A stretch of 8,615 nucleotides of DNA from assembly GCA_017455085.1 (NCBI GenBank), contig JAFTBT010000003.1, positions 1 through 8,615 on the forward strand, written 5' to 3'. This document shows positions 1 through 6,468 of the stretch, in pieces (position 1 is the first letter of the stretch; every line of letters begins with the position of its first letter). The notes under the pieces were generated by a model. That model searched no databases. It had not been told where the DNA came from and saw only the letters and a list, made by a program, of their open reading frames with translations. The position numbers were made by a program, and so were the translations under genes. The DNA comes from Synergistaceae bacterium. GTDB lineage: Bacteria; Synergistota; Synergistia; Synergistales; Aminobacteriaceae.

Positions 1-1
1 A

Positions 2-23
2 CCCCTCCTGATTTCGGGAGGGG
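2..23 (-). terminator. Hairpin at window edge, probable terminator of the minus-strand unit
   Basis: The sequence shows CCCCTCCTG pairing with CGGGAGGGG around an ATTT tetraloop: nine base pairs, one of them G-T. It lies 10 nt past the stop of the minus-strand glycosidase remnant, where a terminator for the guaD unit is expected. The U-tract on the minus strand would fall before base 1 and cannot be seen; on the plus strand the hairpin is followed by the short run CTTTGTG. Direction is therefore inferred from gene context, and it may work both ways. Confidence 0.6.
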
Positions 24-33
24 CTTTGTGATT

Positions 34-245
34 CTACAGGTACTTGCTGATCAGATACACAGGTGTGCAGCTCCATGCATGGCAGTAACTGTTCACTATA
101 GGGCTTCCGTACGGAGAATACTCCGGCTTGTCGGGGTCAAACGCCCCCAAAACGTATCCGCCCCCAGCTCCAACATCTTCCCCCAATACTCACGCACCAA
201 CTTCACGGCTTCGTCCTTCAGTCCTCCCTCTAAAGAGTGCCTCAG
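34..245 (-). pseudogene. Alpha-L-rhamnosidase (GH78) C-terminal remnant, truncated and frameshifted
   Basis: Reading the minus strand from 245 gives about 70 codons resembling the very end of bacterial alpha-L-rhamnosidases, enzymes that release L-rhamnose from plant and bacterial glycans. The diagnostic run is LGADTFW, then AFDPDKP, then NSYCHAWSCTPVYLISKYL and a stop at 36-34. Family members place TFWE and CHAWS near the end of an (alpha/alpha)6 barrel in proteins several hundred residues long, so nearly the whole gene is missing. The frame also breaks inside the five-C run at 144-148: TFW and AFDP are in different frames, and restoring one base (GG back to GAG, Glu) rejoins them as TFWEAF. 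There is no start codon with its own ribosome site, and the frame is closed by a TAG just upstream. The fragment begins exactly where guaD ends, overlapping its stop codon. The family call is solid from motifs. Whether the frameshift is real or a sequencing error in a homopolymer cannot be told, but the truncation alone makes it a stump. Confidence 0.8.
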
Positions 246-1531
246 CTATGCATGTACGACGTAGCTATCCCCCTCACATACTTTGCGAGTATTCCGTCTC
301 TGTCCAGCCCAAGATATACAGCCCTTTCGAGTCGTTCAGGAAGAGTCAGCTTTTGCGGATGAGGAACAATAGAGTCATCAATCACAACCGCGTCAAACTC
401 ATACCCTGCCTCAAAGCTGCCGACATTCCCGAAAAATGTCCCGCCTCCTTTTGTCGCAAGGTAGAAGCTCTCCGCGAACGACAACGGTTTTGCAGAAGAG
501 TCTATATACCTCCAGTAGAGTTTCGACACCTGCACAGCATCAGTTATCGCGCGGAATATGGACTCAGTCTGCCCGCCAGCTACATCACTGCCAAGCCCTA
601 CACGTATTCCTGCATCGAGATATTTCCTGATAGGTGCAATCCCTGAAGCAAGATTCATGTTTGAGTTCGGACAATGAGCAACCCACACGCCATTTTCCCG
701 GATACGGTCTATTTCTGCGTCAGGTGAGTATATGCAGTGAGCCATAACAGTTTTTGCTTTCCCTCCGAACAGCCCGTAACGATCGTAGCCGTCACCGTAA
801 AATTCCGCTTCAGGCATGAGTTTTTTCACGAGTTCGACTTCTCCGGGATTCTCTGACAGGTGCGACTGAACAGGCAAATCATACGTCCTGCGAACCTCTG
901 ACAGCTCATTGAGCAGGGCATTCGAGCAGCACGGAATGAATCTCGGCGTGAGTATCGGCTTCGTGAGGCTGTAATTCCTTTTTGCGGCGGCATGAATGAA
1001 CCCGAACGTGTCGAACGCAGACGCATCCGCACCAGACTCACGCAGTTCATCTGGAGCATCCCTGTCCATGTTGACCTTGCCCACGTAGCTGACCAGTCCG
1101 GCGGCCTCCATTAGGTCCATAAGAATCAACGTTGCTTTCCGGTGAATCGTCCCGAAAATCACTGCGCGTGTGGTTGCGCTCGTCCTCATGTTGTCCGCAA
1201 ATATCCCGTAAGCTCTGGCGGCATAGTCAGTTTCAGAGTACTTTGCTTCCTCAGGAAATGTGTAGAGCCTCAGCCACTCCAGCAGCTCGCAGTCCATACC
1301 TGTCCCACGAAAAGCATACTGCGGTGCATGAATGTGCAGGTCAACCATCCCGGGAACTATCAGAGCATCACCGAAATCAATCACGTGAATATTCCTGTAC
1401 TCTTCCGGAAGTTCAGGGTATACACCTTCGCAGGTATCTTGCCGACAGATCACGTATGAGTCCGGAAAAGTTAGCAGCTCGTTTTTCTGCGGAGTGAATA
1501 TGATGTTACCCTTGAGAGCAAATCGACTCAT
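242..1531 (-). CDS. guaD: Guanine deaminase (amidohydrolase superfamily)
   Basis: Cytosolic metal-dependent enzyme that converts guanine to xanthine and ammonia in purine salvage and catabolism. The amidohydrolase signature is complete: HIH at residues 66-68, HLSEN with His224, MAHCIY with His265, and GLGSDVAGG with Asp316. The stretch LTPRFIPCCS before HLSEN is typical of guanine deaminase rather than other cytosine/atrazine-type deaminases. About 429 residues, normal for the family. I chose the ATG at 1531 because it gives the family-like start MSRFALKGNIIF. A GTG at 1564 would add 11 residues and overlap the upstream gene by 29 bp, with a GGAAG 9 nt before it, so it remains possible. The gene follows the DUF2828 gene by 4 nt and must be co-transcribed with it; no promoter is seen between them. 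The last residues (ATSYMHS) extend past the usual KYVRG ending and abut a glycosidase stump, so the tail could have been altered by the deletion that made the stump. Substrate is inferred from family resemblance. Confidence 0.88.
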   Translation of the reverse strand: MSRFALKGNIIFTPQKNELLTFPDSYVICRQDTCEGVYPELPEEYRNIHVIDFGDALIVPGMVDLHIHAPQYAFRGTGMDCELLEWLRLYTFPEEAKYSETDYAARAYGIFADNMRTSATTRAVIFGTIHRKATLILMDLMEAAGLVSYVGKVNMDRDAPDELRESGADASAFDTFGFIHAAAKRNYSLTKPILTPRFIPCCSNALLNELSEVRRTYDLPVQSHLSENPGEVELVKKLMPEAEFYGDGYDRYGLFGGKAKTVMAHCIYSPDAEIDRIRENGVWVAHCPNSNMNLASGIAPIRKYLDAGIRVGLGSDVAGGQTESIFRAITDAVQVSKLYWRYIDSSAKPLSFAESFYLATKGGGTFFGNVGSFEAGYEFDAVVIDDSIVPHPQKLTLPERLERAVYLGLDRDGILAKYVRGIATSYMHS

Positions 1532-1535
1532 GATT

Positions 1536-2984
1536 CTAGGCGTTGATGTTCCTGTAGCGTTCACTGTTCAGGACTTCCAGCATATGCGCCTCCGGAGAGA
1601 GAGTCCCGCTCTTCAGCATGGCAAAGATTCTCGACGATACCCCACTGACCAGAATCACGCCCTGTTCGTTTTTGGCTACAGGCTGCTGCTTGTGCCTGCT
1701 GTCCACGTTCCAGAATACTACCTTCGGAAGAGTGTAGCCCCTCCCTGCAAAAAGTCTCTTGGCGTGTTCGAAATTCGTCATGTCTGCGTTCTGGGTGCAG
1801 GAGTCAAAGTCCATGTCGGATATGATGTACAGGCTTTCGGGCATTTCTTCCTGAGGTATCTTGTGCTTCACGGCAGTGTCCAGTATCAGCTCAAAGACTG
1901 CCTGAATGTTCGTGTTGGAGACTTCGTTGTAGCTTGCGCAGTAGTTCACCTTCTCGACTATATCGCTTCCCTTGACCTCCACGAGTCTGGGTACATCAGA
2001 AAACGTGATGAAGTGATTCCGAAATTCGCCCCTGTTACGTTCAGCAAAGTATATCCCCAGCGACTCAGCAACAGCTATCGGGTAAATCACCGTTCCGCTG
2101 TACATTGAGCCTGACCCGTCCACAACAGCAAGTGCATTTTTCCCGTCAGTGAAATCCTCCTGAGAGTCCCACGCAGTATTGAGGGCTTTGCGTTCGTCAG
2201 GGGAAAGTATCTCGTTGTTGAAGATGGGCATGATGATTTCGTAGGGTGCAAGCGTCCCGGTGTGGAGTGTAGCTTTTCCTTCTGCAACGTCCTGAAGGAA
2301 GCTCATGTAACGTATGTTGTCGTTCCTGATGAATGCCTGCCGGTACTTGAGCATAGCTTGTGACGGCTGCTTTGAGTAGTCGAACGTGTAATCTTTTCTG
2401 CGTAAATAGTTCTCTATGATTCTGAGGCTTTTTCTGATGGCAGAGAGAGCCTGTCTGTAGACTCTGAGGGAGATTCCCATAGATGAGGCGATATGTTTTG
2501 CGAGGTGTCTGGTCTGAGGATTTGAGGCATTGATGGACGGCAGCCACTTGGCCAGCAGTGAGGGAGTCTCTGTGTCTAGGTCAGCGTTCAACTGATTCTT
2601 GATGAGTTCCAGCAAAGATTCTTCGCAGGGAGTCCCAATCAGGGAGAGCAGATCGTCATAGCGACCATACTCCGGAATCAGAGTCATATTCTTCACGACG
2701 GAATCGGGGTAATTTTTCGCGAGCCAGTCCAGAATCACTCGGAAGGTCTTACGTTCTCCGAGTCCTCCCCTGATGTCGCGGGCGTAGAATGCTGTTCGGA
2801 GGGCTAGTGTGGGATTCTCGGTGAAGGCCCTCATGAAGCGTGTAGTGATCTCGTCAGGTGTTGAGTTGCGGAGTGCTCCGATAGTGGCGAAGAGGTCTAG
2901 GCATTCTGAGCCGGTAGATTTTAGTGTGAGGGCGGAATTTTCTGTGAGGGTGTAGTTGGATTCTTGCTTGAGGTGTTCCAGCAT
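1536..2984 (-). CDS. DUF2828 family protein with C-terminal von Willebrand A-type domain
   Basis: Predicted soluble protein of 482 residues, function unknown. The first ~280 residues look helical and carry conserved-looking blocks of DUF2828: FYARDIRGGLGER (about 66-78), PEYGRYDDLL (about 105-113), and LAKWLPSINAS (144-154). The C-terminal half is a von Willebrand A-like domain with an apparent metal-ion-dependent adhesion site: DGSGS at 289-293, a Thr near 358 (NTNIQ), and SDMD with Asp390. Helical repeats followed by a vWA domain recall the TROVE/Ro60 RNA-binding layout. That comparison is about architecture only, and no RNA-binding residue was identified. The start at 2984 is fixed by an AGGAGGA site 6 nt upstream; the frame stays open back to a GTG at 3080 that has no such site. 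It is the first gene of a unit with guaD, transcribed divergently from the cysteine-rich gene at 3273. No signal peptide or membrane segment is seen. Family assignment rests on recalled motifs, not a search. Confidence 0.8.
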   Translation of the reverse strand: MLEHLKQESNYTLTENSALTLKSTGSECLDLFATIGALRNSTPDEITTRFMRAFTENPTLALRTAFYARDIRGGLGERKTFRVILDWLAKNYPDSVVKNMTLIPEYGRYDDLLSLIGTPCEESLLELIKNQLNADLDTETPSLLAKWLPSINASNPQTRHLAKHIASSMGISLRVYRQALSAIRKSLRIIENYLRRKDYTFDYSKQPSQAMLKYRQAFIRNDNIRYMSFLQDVAEGKATLHTGTLAPYEIIMPIFNNEILSPDERKALNTAWDSQEDFTDGKNALAVVDGSGSMYSGTVIYPIAVAESLGIYFAERNRGEFRNHFITFSDVPRLVEVKGSDIVEKVNYCASYNEVSNTNIQAVFELILDTAVKHKIPQEEMPESLYIISDMDFDSCTQNADMTNFEHAKRLFAGRGYTLPKVVFWNVDSRHKQQPVAKNEQGVILVSGVSSRIFAMLKSGTLSPEAHMLEVLNSERYRNINA

Positions 2985-2990
2985 GATATT

Positions 2991-2997
2991 TCCTCCT
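2991..2997 (-). promoter_or_regulatory. Strong ribosome binding site that fixes the DUF2828 start
   Basis: AGGAGGA read on the minus strand stands 6 nt before the ATG at 2984. It is the reason for rejecting the longer open frame that begins with GTG at 3080. Confidence 0.85.
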
Positions 2998-3007
2998 GAA
3001 AAATAAC

Positions 3008-3061
3008 AAGGCTCACATAGCTTGTATGCTCTCTGCACAAAATGATTGCTGTACGAGCCTT
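3008..3061 (-). promoter_or_regulatory. Possible structured leader RNA (three-way junction) upstream of the DUF2828 gene
   Basis: Read on the minus strand, AAGGCTC (3061-3055) and GAGCCTT (3014-3008) can form a perfect 7-bp closing stem. The enclosed bases divide without remainder into a hairpin GTACA/TGTGC with a 10-nt loop, a 5-nt linker AGAGA, and a hairpin GCATA/TATGT with a CAAGC loop. Each inner stem has five pairs including one G-U. The element is followed by a U-rich stretch (GTTATTTTTC) and then the ribosome site, a place suited to attenuation or translational control. An upstream GGAGA/TCTCC hairpin lies at 3100-3112. Pairing is seen directly; function is inference, it matches no RNA class I recognise, and a chance fold is possible. 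Confidence 0.35.
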
Positions 3062-3169
3062 TAGGATTGTCAAAGCACACTTTTTCTCCAATGACAGCCG
3101 GAGATATTCTCCCCAGCGAGCCGATTGAACCGTATGATAGAAATTGCTGGATGTGCTTTTACGTGTGGA

Positions 3170-3178
3170 ATTATAGCA
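3170..3178 (-). promoter_or_regulatory. Extended -10 promoter for the DUF2828-guaD unit
   Basis: TGCTATAAT on the minus strand is a perfect -10 hexamer with the extended TGn element. The -35 position, about ATGCAA at 17 bp, is weak, as extended -10 promoters allow. Transcription from here would give a leader of about 180 nt before the ATG at 2984. A TTGACA at 3076-3071 has no convincing -10 partner. Confidence 0.5.
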
Positions 3179-3199
3179 TTATGCATAGATTTTTGCATG

Positions 3200-3230
3200 T
3201 TGCAGGCCGTGAGGGAAATAGTGCTATACT
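3200..3230 (+). promoter_or_regulatory. Promoter for the small cysteine-rich gene
   Basis: TGCTATACT (3222-3230) is an extended -10 element, with TTGCAG at 3200-3205 as a possible -35 at a long 19-bp spacing. The start codon is about 43 nt downstream of the -10. It is divergent from the DUF2828 promoter, the two -10 boxes lying about 50 bp apart. Confidence 0.5.
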
Positions 3231-3272
3231 AACCACACCCCTAACTCTGGAAACATAGAGAGGTTTTAGAGC

Positions 3273-3698
3273 ATGAATGTTTTTGCTGAATGGATATGTG
3301 ATTTGCTGGCTCAGGTAAAGACTCCTGAATCCGTACGCATGATCGAGAACTGCGGAAGACACTGTGCAGAACGTGCCGGTACTGTGGAACTCATGAGGAT
3401 ACTACGCGCTGAAGCTGAAGGCTTGGAGTCTCGCACTGAATTGCTGGAGTTTTTGGCCGAGAAGACACCGATCAGGTTTGAGGCGGAGGAAGACGGATTC
3501 ATAACCCATCTGGATAATTACGAATGCAACTGCAAGATGATCCCTGAGCTGTCACGAAATCCCGAAGTACTCTGCAACTGCACGAAAGGCTATCAAGTCG
3601 CAATGTGGGAGGAGTTTTTCGGCAAGCCCGTAGAAGTCGAGATCATAGATACCATTCTGCGCGGAGGCCGTGAATGCGTCTTCAGGGTGAGAATCTGA
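3273..3698 (+). CDS. Small cysteine-rich protein, function unknown
   Basis: 141-residue soluble protein with no signal peptide or membrane segment. Eight cysteines stand out: Cys9, a CGRHC pair at 27 and 31, ECNC at 85/87, CNCT at 101/103 and Cys135. The paired arrangement suggests a bound metal or a redox role. The C-terminal part (CNCTKGY, then EEFFGKPVEVEIIDTILRGGRECVF) has the layout of small V4R/4-vinyl-reductase-like ligand-binding domains, where a C-x-C-T-x-G-Y segment precedes a strand-rich end and a final Cys. I offer that only as a resemblance. An AGAGAGG sequence sits 9 nt before the ATG. The gene stands alone: its own divergent promoter is upstream and a strong terminator 14 nt past its stop separates it from mnmA on the other strand. 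The coding call is firm, the function is not. Confidence 0.75.
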   Translation: MNVFAEWICDLLAQVKTPESVRMIENCGRHCAERAGTVELMRILRAEAEGLESRTELLEFLAEKTPIRFEAEEDGFITHLDNYECNCKMIPELSRNPEVLCNCTKGYQVAMWEEFFGKPVEVEIIDTILRGGRECVFRVRI

Positions 3699-3711
3699 GC
3701 TGATATGTCTG

Positions 3712-3753
3712 CCCTCTCCGAGTCTTGGCCGGCTTTGGGAGGGATATTTTTTT
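3712..3753 (+). terminator. Rho-independent terminator
   Basis: CCCTCTC pairs with GGGAGGG (one G-U). After a C/T mismatch the stem continues as GAGTC/GGCTT around the loop TTGGCC, and ATATTTTTTT follows. It ends the cysteine-rich gene. The reverse strand lacks a U-tract after the hairpin, so it is probably one-way and no separate terminator for mnmA is apparent. Confidence 0.85.
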
Positions 3754-3779
3754 GTGCGGCATATCTCTTCACGAATCTT

Positions 3780-4826
3780 CTACTTCATCGTTGCAACTAT
3801 CGTCCCTCCTCCGATCACATACTCACCGTCATACACCACAGCTCCCTGCCCCACCGCAGGCACTCTCTGCCGCTCCGCAAACTCTATCACTAACTCATCA
3901 CTTCCCGCCTGATTCACTACGCATTCCACTTCACGCTGCCTGTATCTAGTTTTCACACTCCCCCGCCAGTTTTCCGGCATCACGTCAAACGCCACGAGAT
4001 TCACCCCACGCACAACTACCCCCTTCGCATACAGCCCCGCCTCTCCCTCAGCAGCAAGAGTGATCGTGTTCGCCTCACTGTCAATTCTCGACACATACAG
4101 CCTCGATTTCGCAGCTACTCCCAATCCCCGCCGCTGTCCTGCAGTGTAGTGTATTATTCCCTTGTGAGTGCCCAACACTTGGCCGTGAGTGTCTATGAAT
4201 TTTCCTGAAGGGTATTTTTTCCCCGTATACATCTCTATGAAACTTCCGTAATCTCCATCAGGCACAAAACATATATCCTGCGAGTCATTCTTTCTTGCGT
4301 TACTGAACCCCTCACTCTCCGCCAAATCCCTAACGTCTGACTTCTTCATGTCCCCTAACGGAAATTTCGTGCATGATAGCTGCTCCTGTGTCAGTGTGTA
4401 CAGCACATAGCTCTGATCCCTCGCAAGCTCTTTTGCCTTCCGAAGCAAGTACCTTCCTGATGGACTCTTCTCTATCCTCGCGTAATGCCCAGTCGCGATT
4501 CTCTCTAGGCCAAGATTCTCCGCATGCCTCAGAAATTCACCGAACTTCAGGAATCTGTTGCAGTCTATACACGGATTCGGTGTCCCTCCGGATTCATACA
4601 CCCTCACGAACTTGTTGATGACTCTCTCCGCAAAAAGACTCCTGCAGTCAATCACCTCATGCCCTATCCCCAAAACTTCACACACTCTGCGTGCATCGCC
4701 TACACTCTCGCCGCCGTCACCGTACAGCAACATAGTCGCTCCATTGCACACATTATGCTTCTGCCTGCACAAAAAAGCAGAGACGCTGCTGTCAACGCCT
4801 CCGCTCATAGCTACAAGTATGCTCAT
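3780..4826 (-). CDS. mnmA: tRNA-specific 2-thiouridylase MnmA
   Basis: Cytosolic enzyme that uses ATP and a relayed persulfide sulfur to make 2-thiouridine at wobble position 34 of Lys, Glu and Gln tRNAs. The N-terminal PP-loop SGGVDSS is at residues 8-14. NPCIDCN at 84-90 supplies the expected nucleophile Cys86, and SQDICF supplies the persulfide cysteine Cys186. GHYAR (113-117) and TAGQRRGLG (228-236) are further family blocks, with the C-terminal beta-barrel ending in VIGGGTIV. At 348 residues it is a normal, slightly short MnmA. The gene follows the aminotransferase by 10 nt with no clear Shine-Dalgarno site (TGTTGCGTGA precedes the ATG), so it is probably co-transcribed and translationally coupled. 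No cysteine desulfurase or other sulfur carrier lies in the window. Confidence 0.95.
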   Translation of the reverse strand: MSILVAMSGGVDSSVSAFLCRQKHNVCNGATMLLYGDGGESVGDARRVCEVLGIGHEVIDCRSLFAERVINKFVRVYESGGTPNPCIDCNRFLKFGEFLRHAENLGLERIATGHYARIEKSPSGRYLLRKAKELARDQSYVLYTLTQEQLSCTKFPLGDMKKSDVRDLAESEGFSNARKNDSQDICFVPDGDYGSFIEMYTGKKYPSGKFIDTHGQVLGTHKGIIHYTAGQRRGLGVAAKSRLYVSRIDSEANTITLAAEGEAGLYAKGVVVRGVNLVAFDVMPENWRGSVKTRYRQREVECVVNQAGSDELVIEFAERQRVPAVGQGAVVYDGEYVIGGGTIVATMK

Positions 4827-4836
4827 TCACGCAACA

Positions 4837-6015
4837 CTACTTCAGCATTGCGCCTAACTTCTGGAGTCTCCTGATGGCCTCTTCCAGTACGTCAGGTGTC
4901 CTCGCAAAATGGAAGCGGATCAGGTTGTTGATGGGCTCACGGAAGAAACTAGACCCAGGCACAGCGGCCACACCAATATTCTTGATGACCCACTCGCAAA
5001 ATTCCAGATCAGTCCATCCCTTGAACTCAGGCAGCGCAAGATAATCTGCAATGTCCACCATCACGAAGTATGACCCCTGCGGAACGTTGTGCTTGAGTCC
5101 CGCCTCATCGAGTCCCTCAAGGAACCTGTTGCGCAGTTTCGTGTACTTGTCCTTCAGGGCATCGTAGTACTCCGGTGGCAGCTCGAACGCATGAACAGCC
5201 GCCTCCTGCAACGGTGCAGCAGCTCCCACAGTCAGGAAGTCGTGAACTTTGCGCGCTCCGTCGACAACATCAACAGGCCCGATAAGATAGCCCAGACGCC
5301 AGCCGGTTATCGAGTACGTTTTGGAGAGAGAGTTGCAGGTTATTACGTGGTCGAACAGTCCCGGAAGTCCGGAAGCGTATACGTGCTTGTAGGGGTCGAA
5401 CACAATATGCTCATAGACCTCATCAGTTACGATGAATGCATCATACTTTACGGCCAATGCTCCGATTTCGGTGAGCTCTTTCTCTGTGAAGACCTTTCCG
5501 CACGGATTCGAGGGGTTGCAGATTACGATAGCCTTTGCTCCGTCCTTGAAACCCTGCTCGATCAGGTTAATATCATAGTCGTACGTTGGAGGCACTAACG
5601 GGATGTATATAGGGCTTGCTCCGGAAAGAATCGAGTCCGCACCGTAATTCTCGTAGAACGGTGAGAACACCATAACCTTGTCGCCGGGGTTGCAGATGGT
5701 CATCATGGCGGACATCATGGCTTCGGTGCTTCCGCAAGTGATCACTATTTCGGTTTCGGGGTCTATTTCGCGGCCGATGGCTTTGCTCTGTTTTGCGCAG
5801 ATAGCGTCACGGAAATTCTTTGCTCCGAAGGTGATAGCGTACTGGTGAGGACCGGTGTGTGCAGTTTTTGCGAGGGAATCCATCATTTCGGTGGGAGGAT
5901 CCCAGTTCGGGAAGCCCTGAGAGAGGTTGATTGCTCCGTACTTGTTGCAGATTCGAGTCATTCGGCGGATAACGGAGTCTGTGAAAGTTCCTACCCTGTC
6001 GCTTAATTTGGGCAT
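4837..6015 (-). CDS. Class I/II pyridoxal-phosphate aminotransferase
   Basis: Cytosolic fold-type-I aminotransferase of 392 residues. The PLP lysine is in SLSKTYSITGWRLGY (Lys232). GSTEA near 95 is the phosphate-binding turn, NPSNPCGKV begins at 167, DEVYEH at 198 supplies the ring-nitrogen Asp, and Arg367 in RFHFA binds the substrate carboxylate. The start (LSDRV, then GAINLSQGFPNWDPP) resembles the kynurenine/glutamine/methionine aminotransferase branch rather than classic aspartate aminotransferase. The exact amino donor cannot be read from sequence. I chose the ATG at 6015 because it gives the family-like start MPKLSDRV; a TTG at 6027 adds four residues but lies only one base from AAAGGAC. 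With the ATG that site is 13 nt away, longer than usual. The gene has its own promoter at 6052-6080 and leads into mnmA. No functional link to tRNA thiolation is evident. Confidence 0.9.
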   Translation of the reverse strand: MPKLSDRVGTFTDSVIRRMTRICNKYGAINLSQGFPNWDPPTEMMDSLAKTAHTGPHQYAITFGAKNFRDAICAKQSKAIGREIDPETEIVITCGSTEAMMSAMMTICNPGDKVMVFSPFYENYGADSILSGASPIYIPLVPPTYDYDINLIEQGFKDGAKAIVICNPSNPCGKVFTEKELTEIGALAVKYDAFIVTDEVYEHIVFDPYKHVYASGLPGLFDHVITCNSLSKTYSITGWRLGYLIGPVDVVDGARKVHDFLTVGAAAPLQEAAVHAFELPPEYYDALKDKYTKLRNRFLEGLDEAGLKHNVPQGSYFVMVDIADYLALPEFKGWTDLEFCEWVIKNIGVAAVPGSSFFREPINNLIRFHFARTPDVLEEAIRRLQKLGAMLK

Positions 6016-6051
6016 GTGAAAATTCAAGTCCTTTCGTGAAAATTAGGGTAG

Positions 6052-6080
6052 ATTGTAATTTTTATTCGCTCAATTTGCAA
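6052..6080 (-). promoter_or_regulatory. Promoter for the aminotransferase-mnmA unit
   Basis: On the minus strand TTGCAA, a 17-bp spacer, then TACAAT: 4 of 6 and 5 of 6 matches to the standard -35 and -10 boxes at ideal spacing. It lies in the 75-bp gap between the stop at 6091 and the start at 6015, giving a leader of about 30 nt. Confidence 0.6.
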
Positions 6081-6090
6081 TATTTCGGAG

Positions 6091-6447
6091 CTATTCATCT
6101 TCCGAGAGTATATACTCTTCCCATTCTTCAAGCTCTTCTATGCGTTTGTCCGTAGCAAGAGCATATGCTTCATCACGATCATGGCCTCTGATCATGTATT
6201 TTTCAGCAGCCTTGTCGCGTTCTGACTCTATCCATTCAAGTTGTTCTGCCTTGAGCATCTCGAAAGCTGACTCCGCCGGACGAGTGATCTTGCTCTTGAT
6301 TCTGTTCCACACCTGAGAGAGTCTCCGGTCTGCGTCACGAAATACTTTGCTGCTGCTCTTCATGCGCTTATATTCCTTGTCACTGAGTCCGAAAGCTGAC
6401 CCTGTCAACACCACAGCCAGCACTAACGCCGAAAGTATACGTTTCAT
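6091..6447 (-). CDS. Small exported LprI/DUF1311-like protein
   Basis: 118 residues. An N-terminal signal peptide (MKRIL, hydrophobic core, cleavage likely after SAFG near residue 20) sends it out of the cytoplasm; there is no lipobox cysteine. The mature part is charged and helical. FRDADRRLSQVWNRI, then LKAEQLEWIESERDKA, then DKRIEELEEW follow the pattern of the lysozyme-inhibitor LprI N-terminal (DUF1311) family, where a D-x-x-L repeat is followed by a Q-x-x-W-x-x-x-RD helix. The cysteines common in that family are absent, so the family call is moderate and inhibitor activity is unproven. GGAGG stands 8 nt before the ATG. It lies 21 nt after the gene at 6469-6879, with a near-identical signal peptide, and the two are probably one operon. 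It ends in a short acidic tail. Confidence 0.75.
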   Translation of the reverse strand: MKRILSALVLAVVLTGSAFGLSDKEYKRMKSSSKVFRDADRRLSQVWNRIKSKITRPAESAFEMLKAEQLEWIESERDKAAEKYMIRGHDRDEAYALATDKRIEELEEWEEYILSEDE

Positions 6448-6468
6448 GATTTTTCCTCCATGCTGTGA

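Noticed and set aside
1494..2108. Plus-strand open frame of about 200 codons
   Set aside because: It lies opposite the well-supported DUF2828 and guaD genes, has no recognisable domain, and is a shadow of their codon pattern.
3071..3076. TTGACA as a -35 box for a second DUF2828 promoter
   Set aside because: No acceptable -10 hexamer is found 16-19 bp downstream on the minus strand.
2985..3080. 32-residue N-terminal extension of the DUF2828 protein from a GTG at 3080
   Set aside because: The frame is open, but the AGGAGGA site sits right before the ATG at 2984 and the extension covers the foldable leader element.
3120..3145. tRNA-like T-loop (TTCAATC) in the DUF2828 leader, as in bacterial Y RNAs
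   Set aside because: The bases on either side of the loop do not pair, so no T-arm can form.
5089..5598. Plus-strand open frame of about 170 codons opposite the aminotransferase
   Set aside because: It is antisense to strongly conserved PLP-enzyme motifs, with no domain of its own.
4837..6015. PLP enzyme taken as the cysteine desulfurase that feeds MnmA
   Set aside because: It has class I/II aminotransferase motifs (SLSKTYSITGWRLGY, RFHFA) and no desulfurase active-site cysteine loop.
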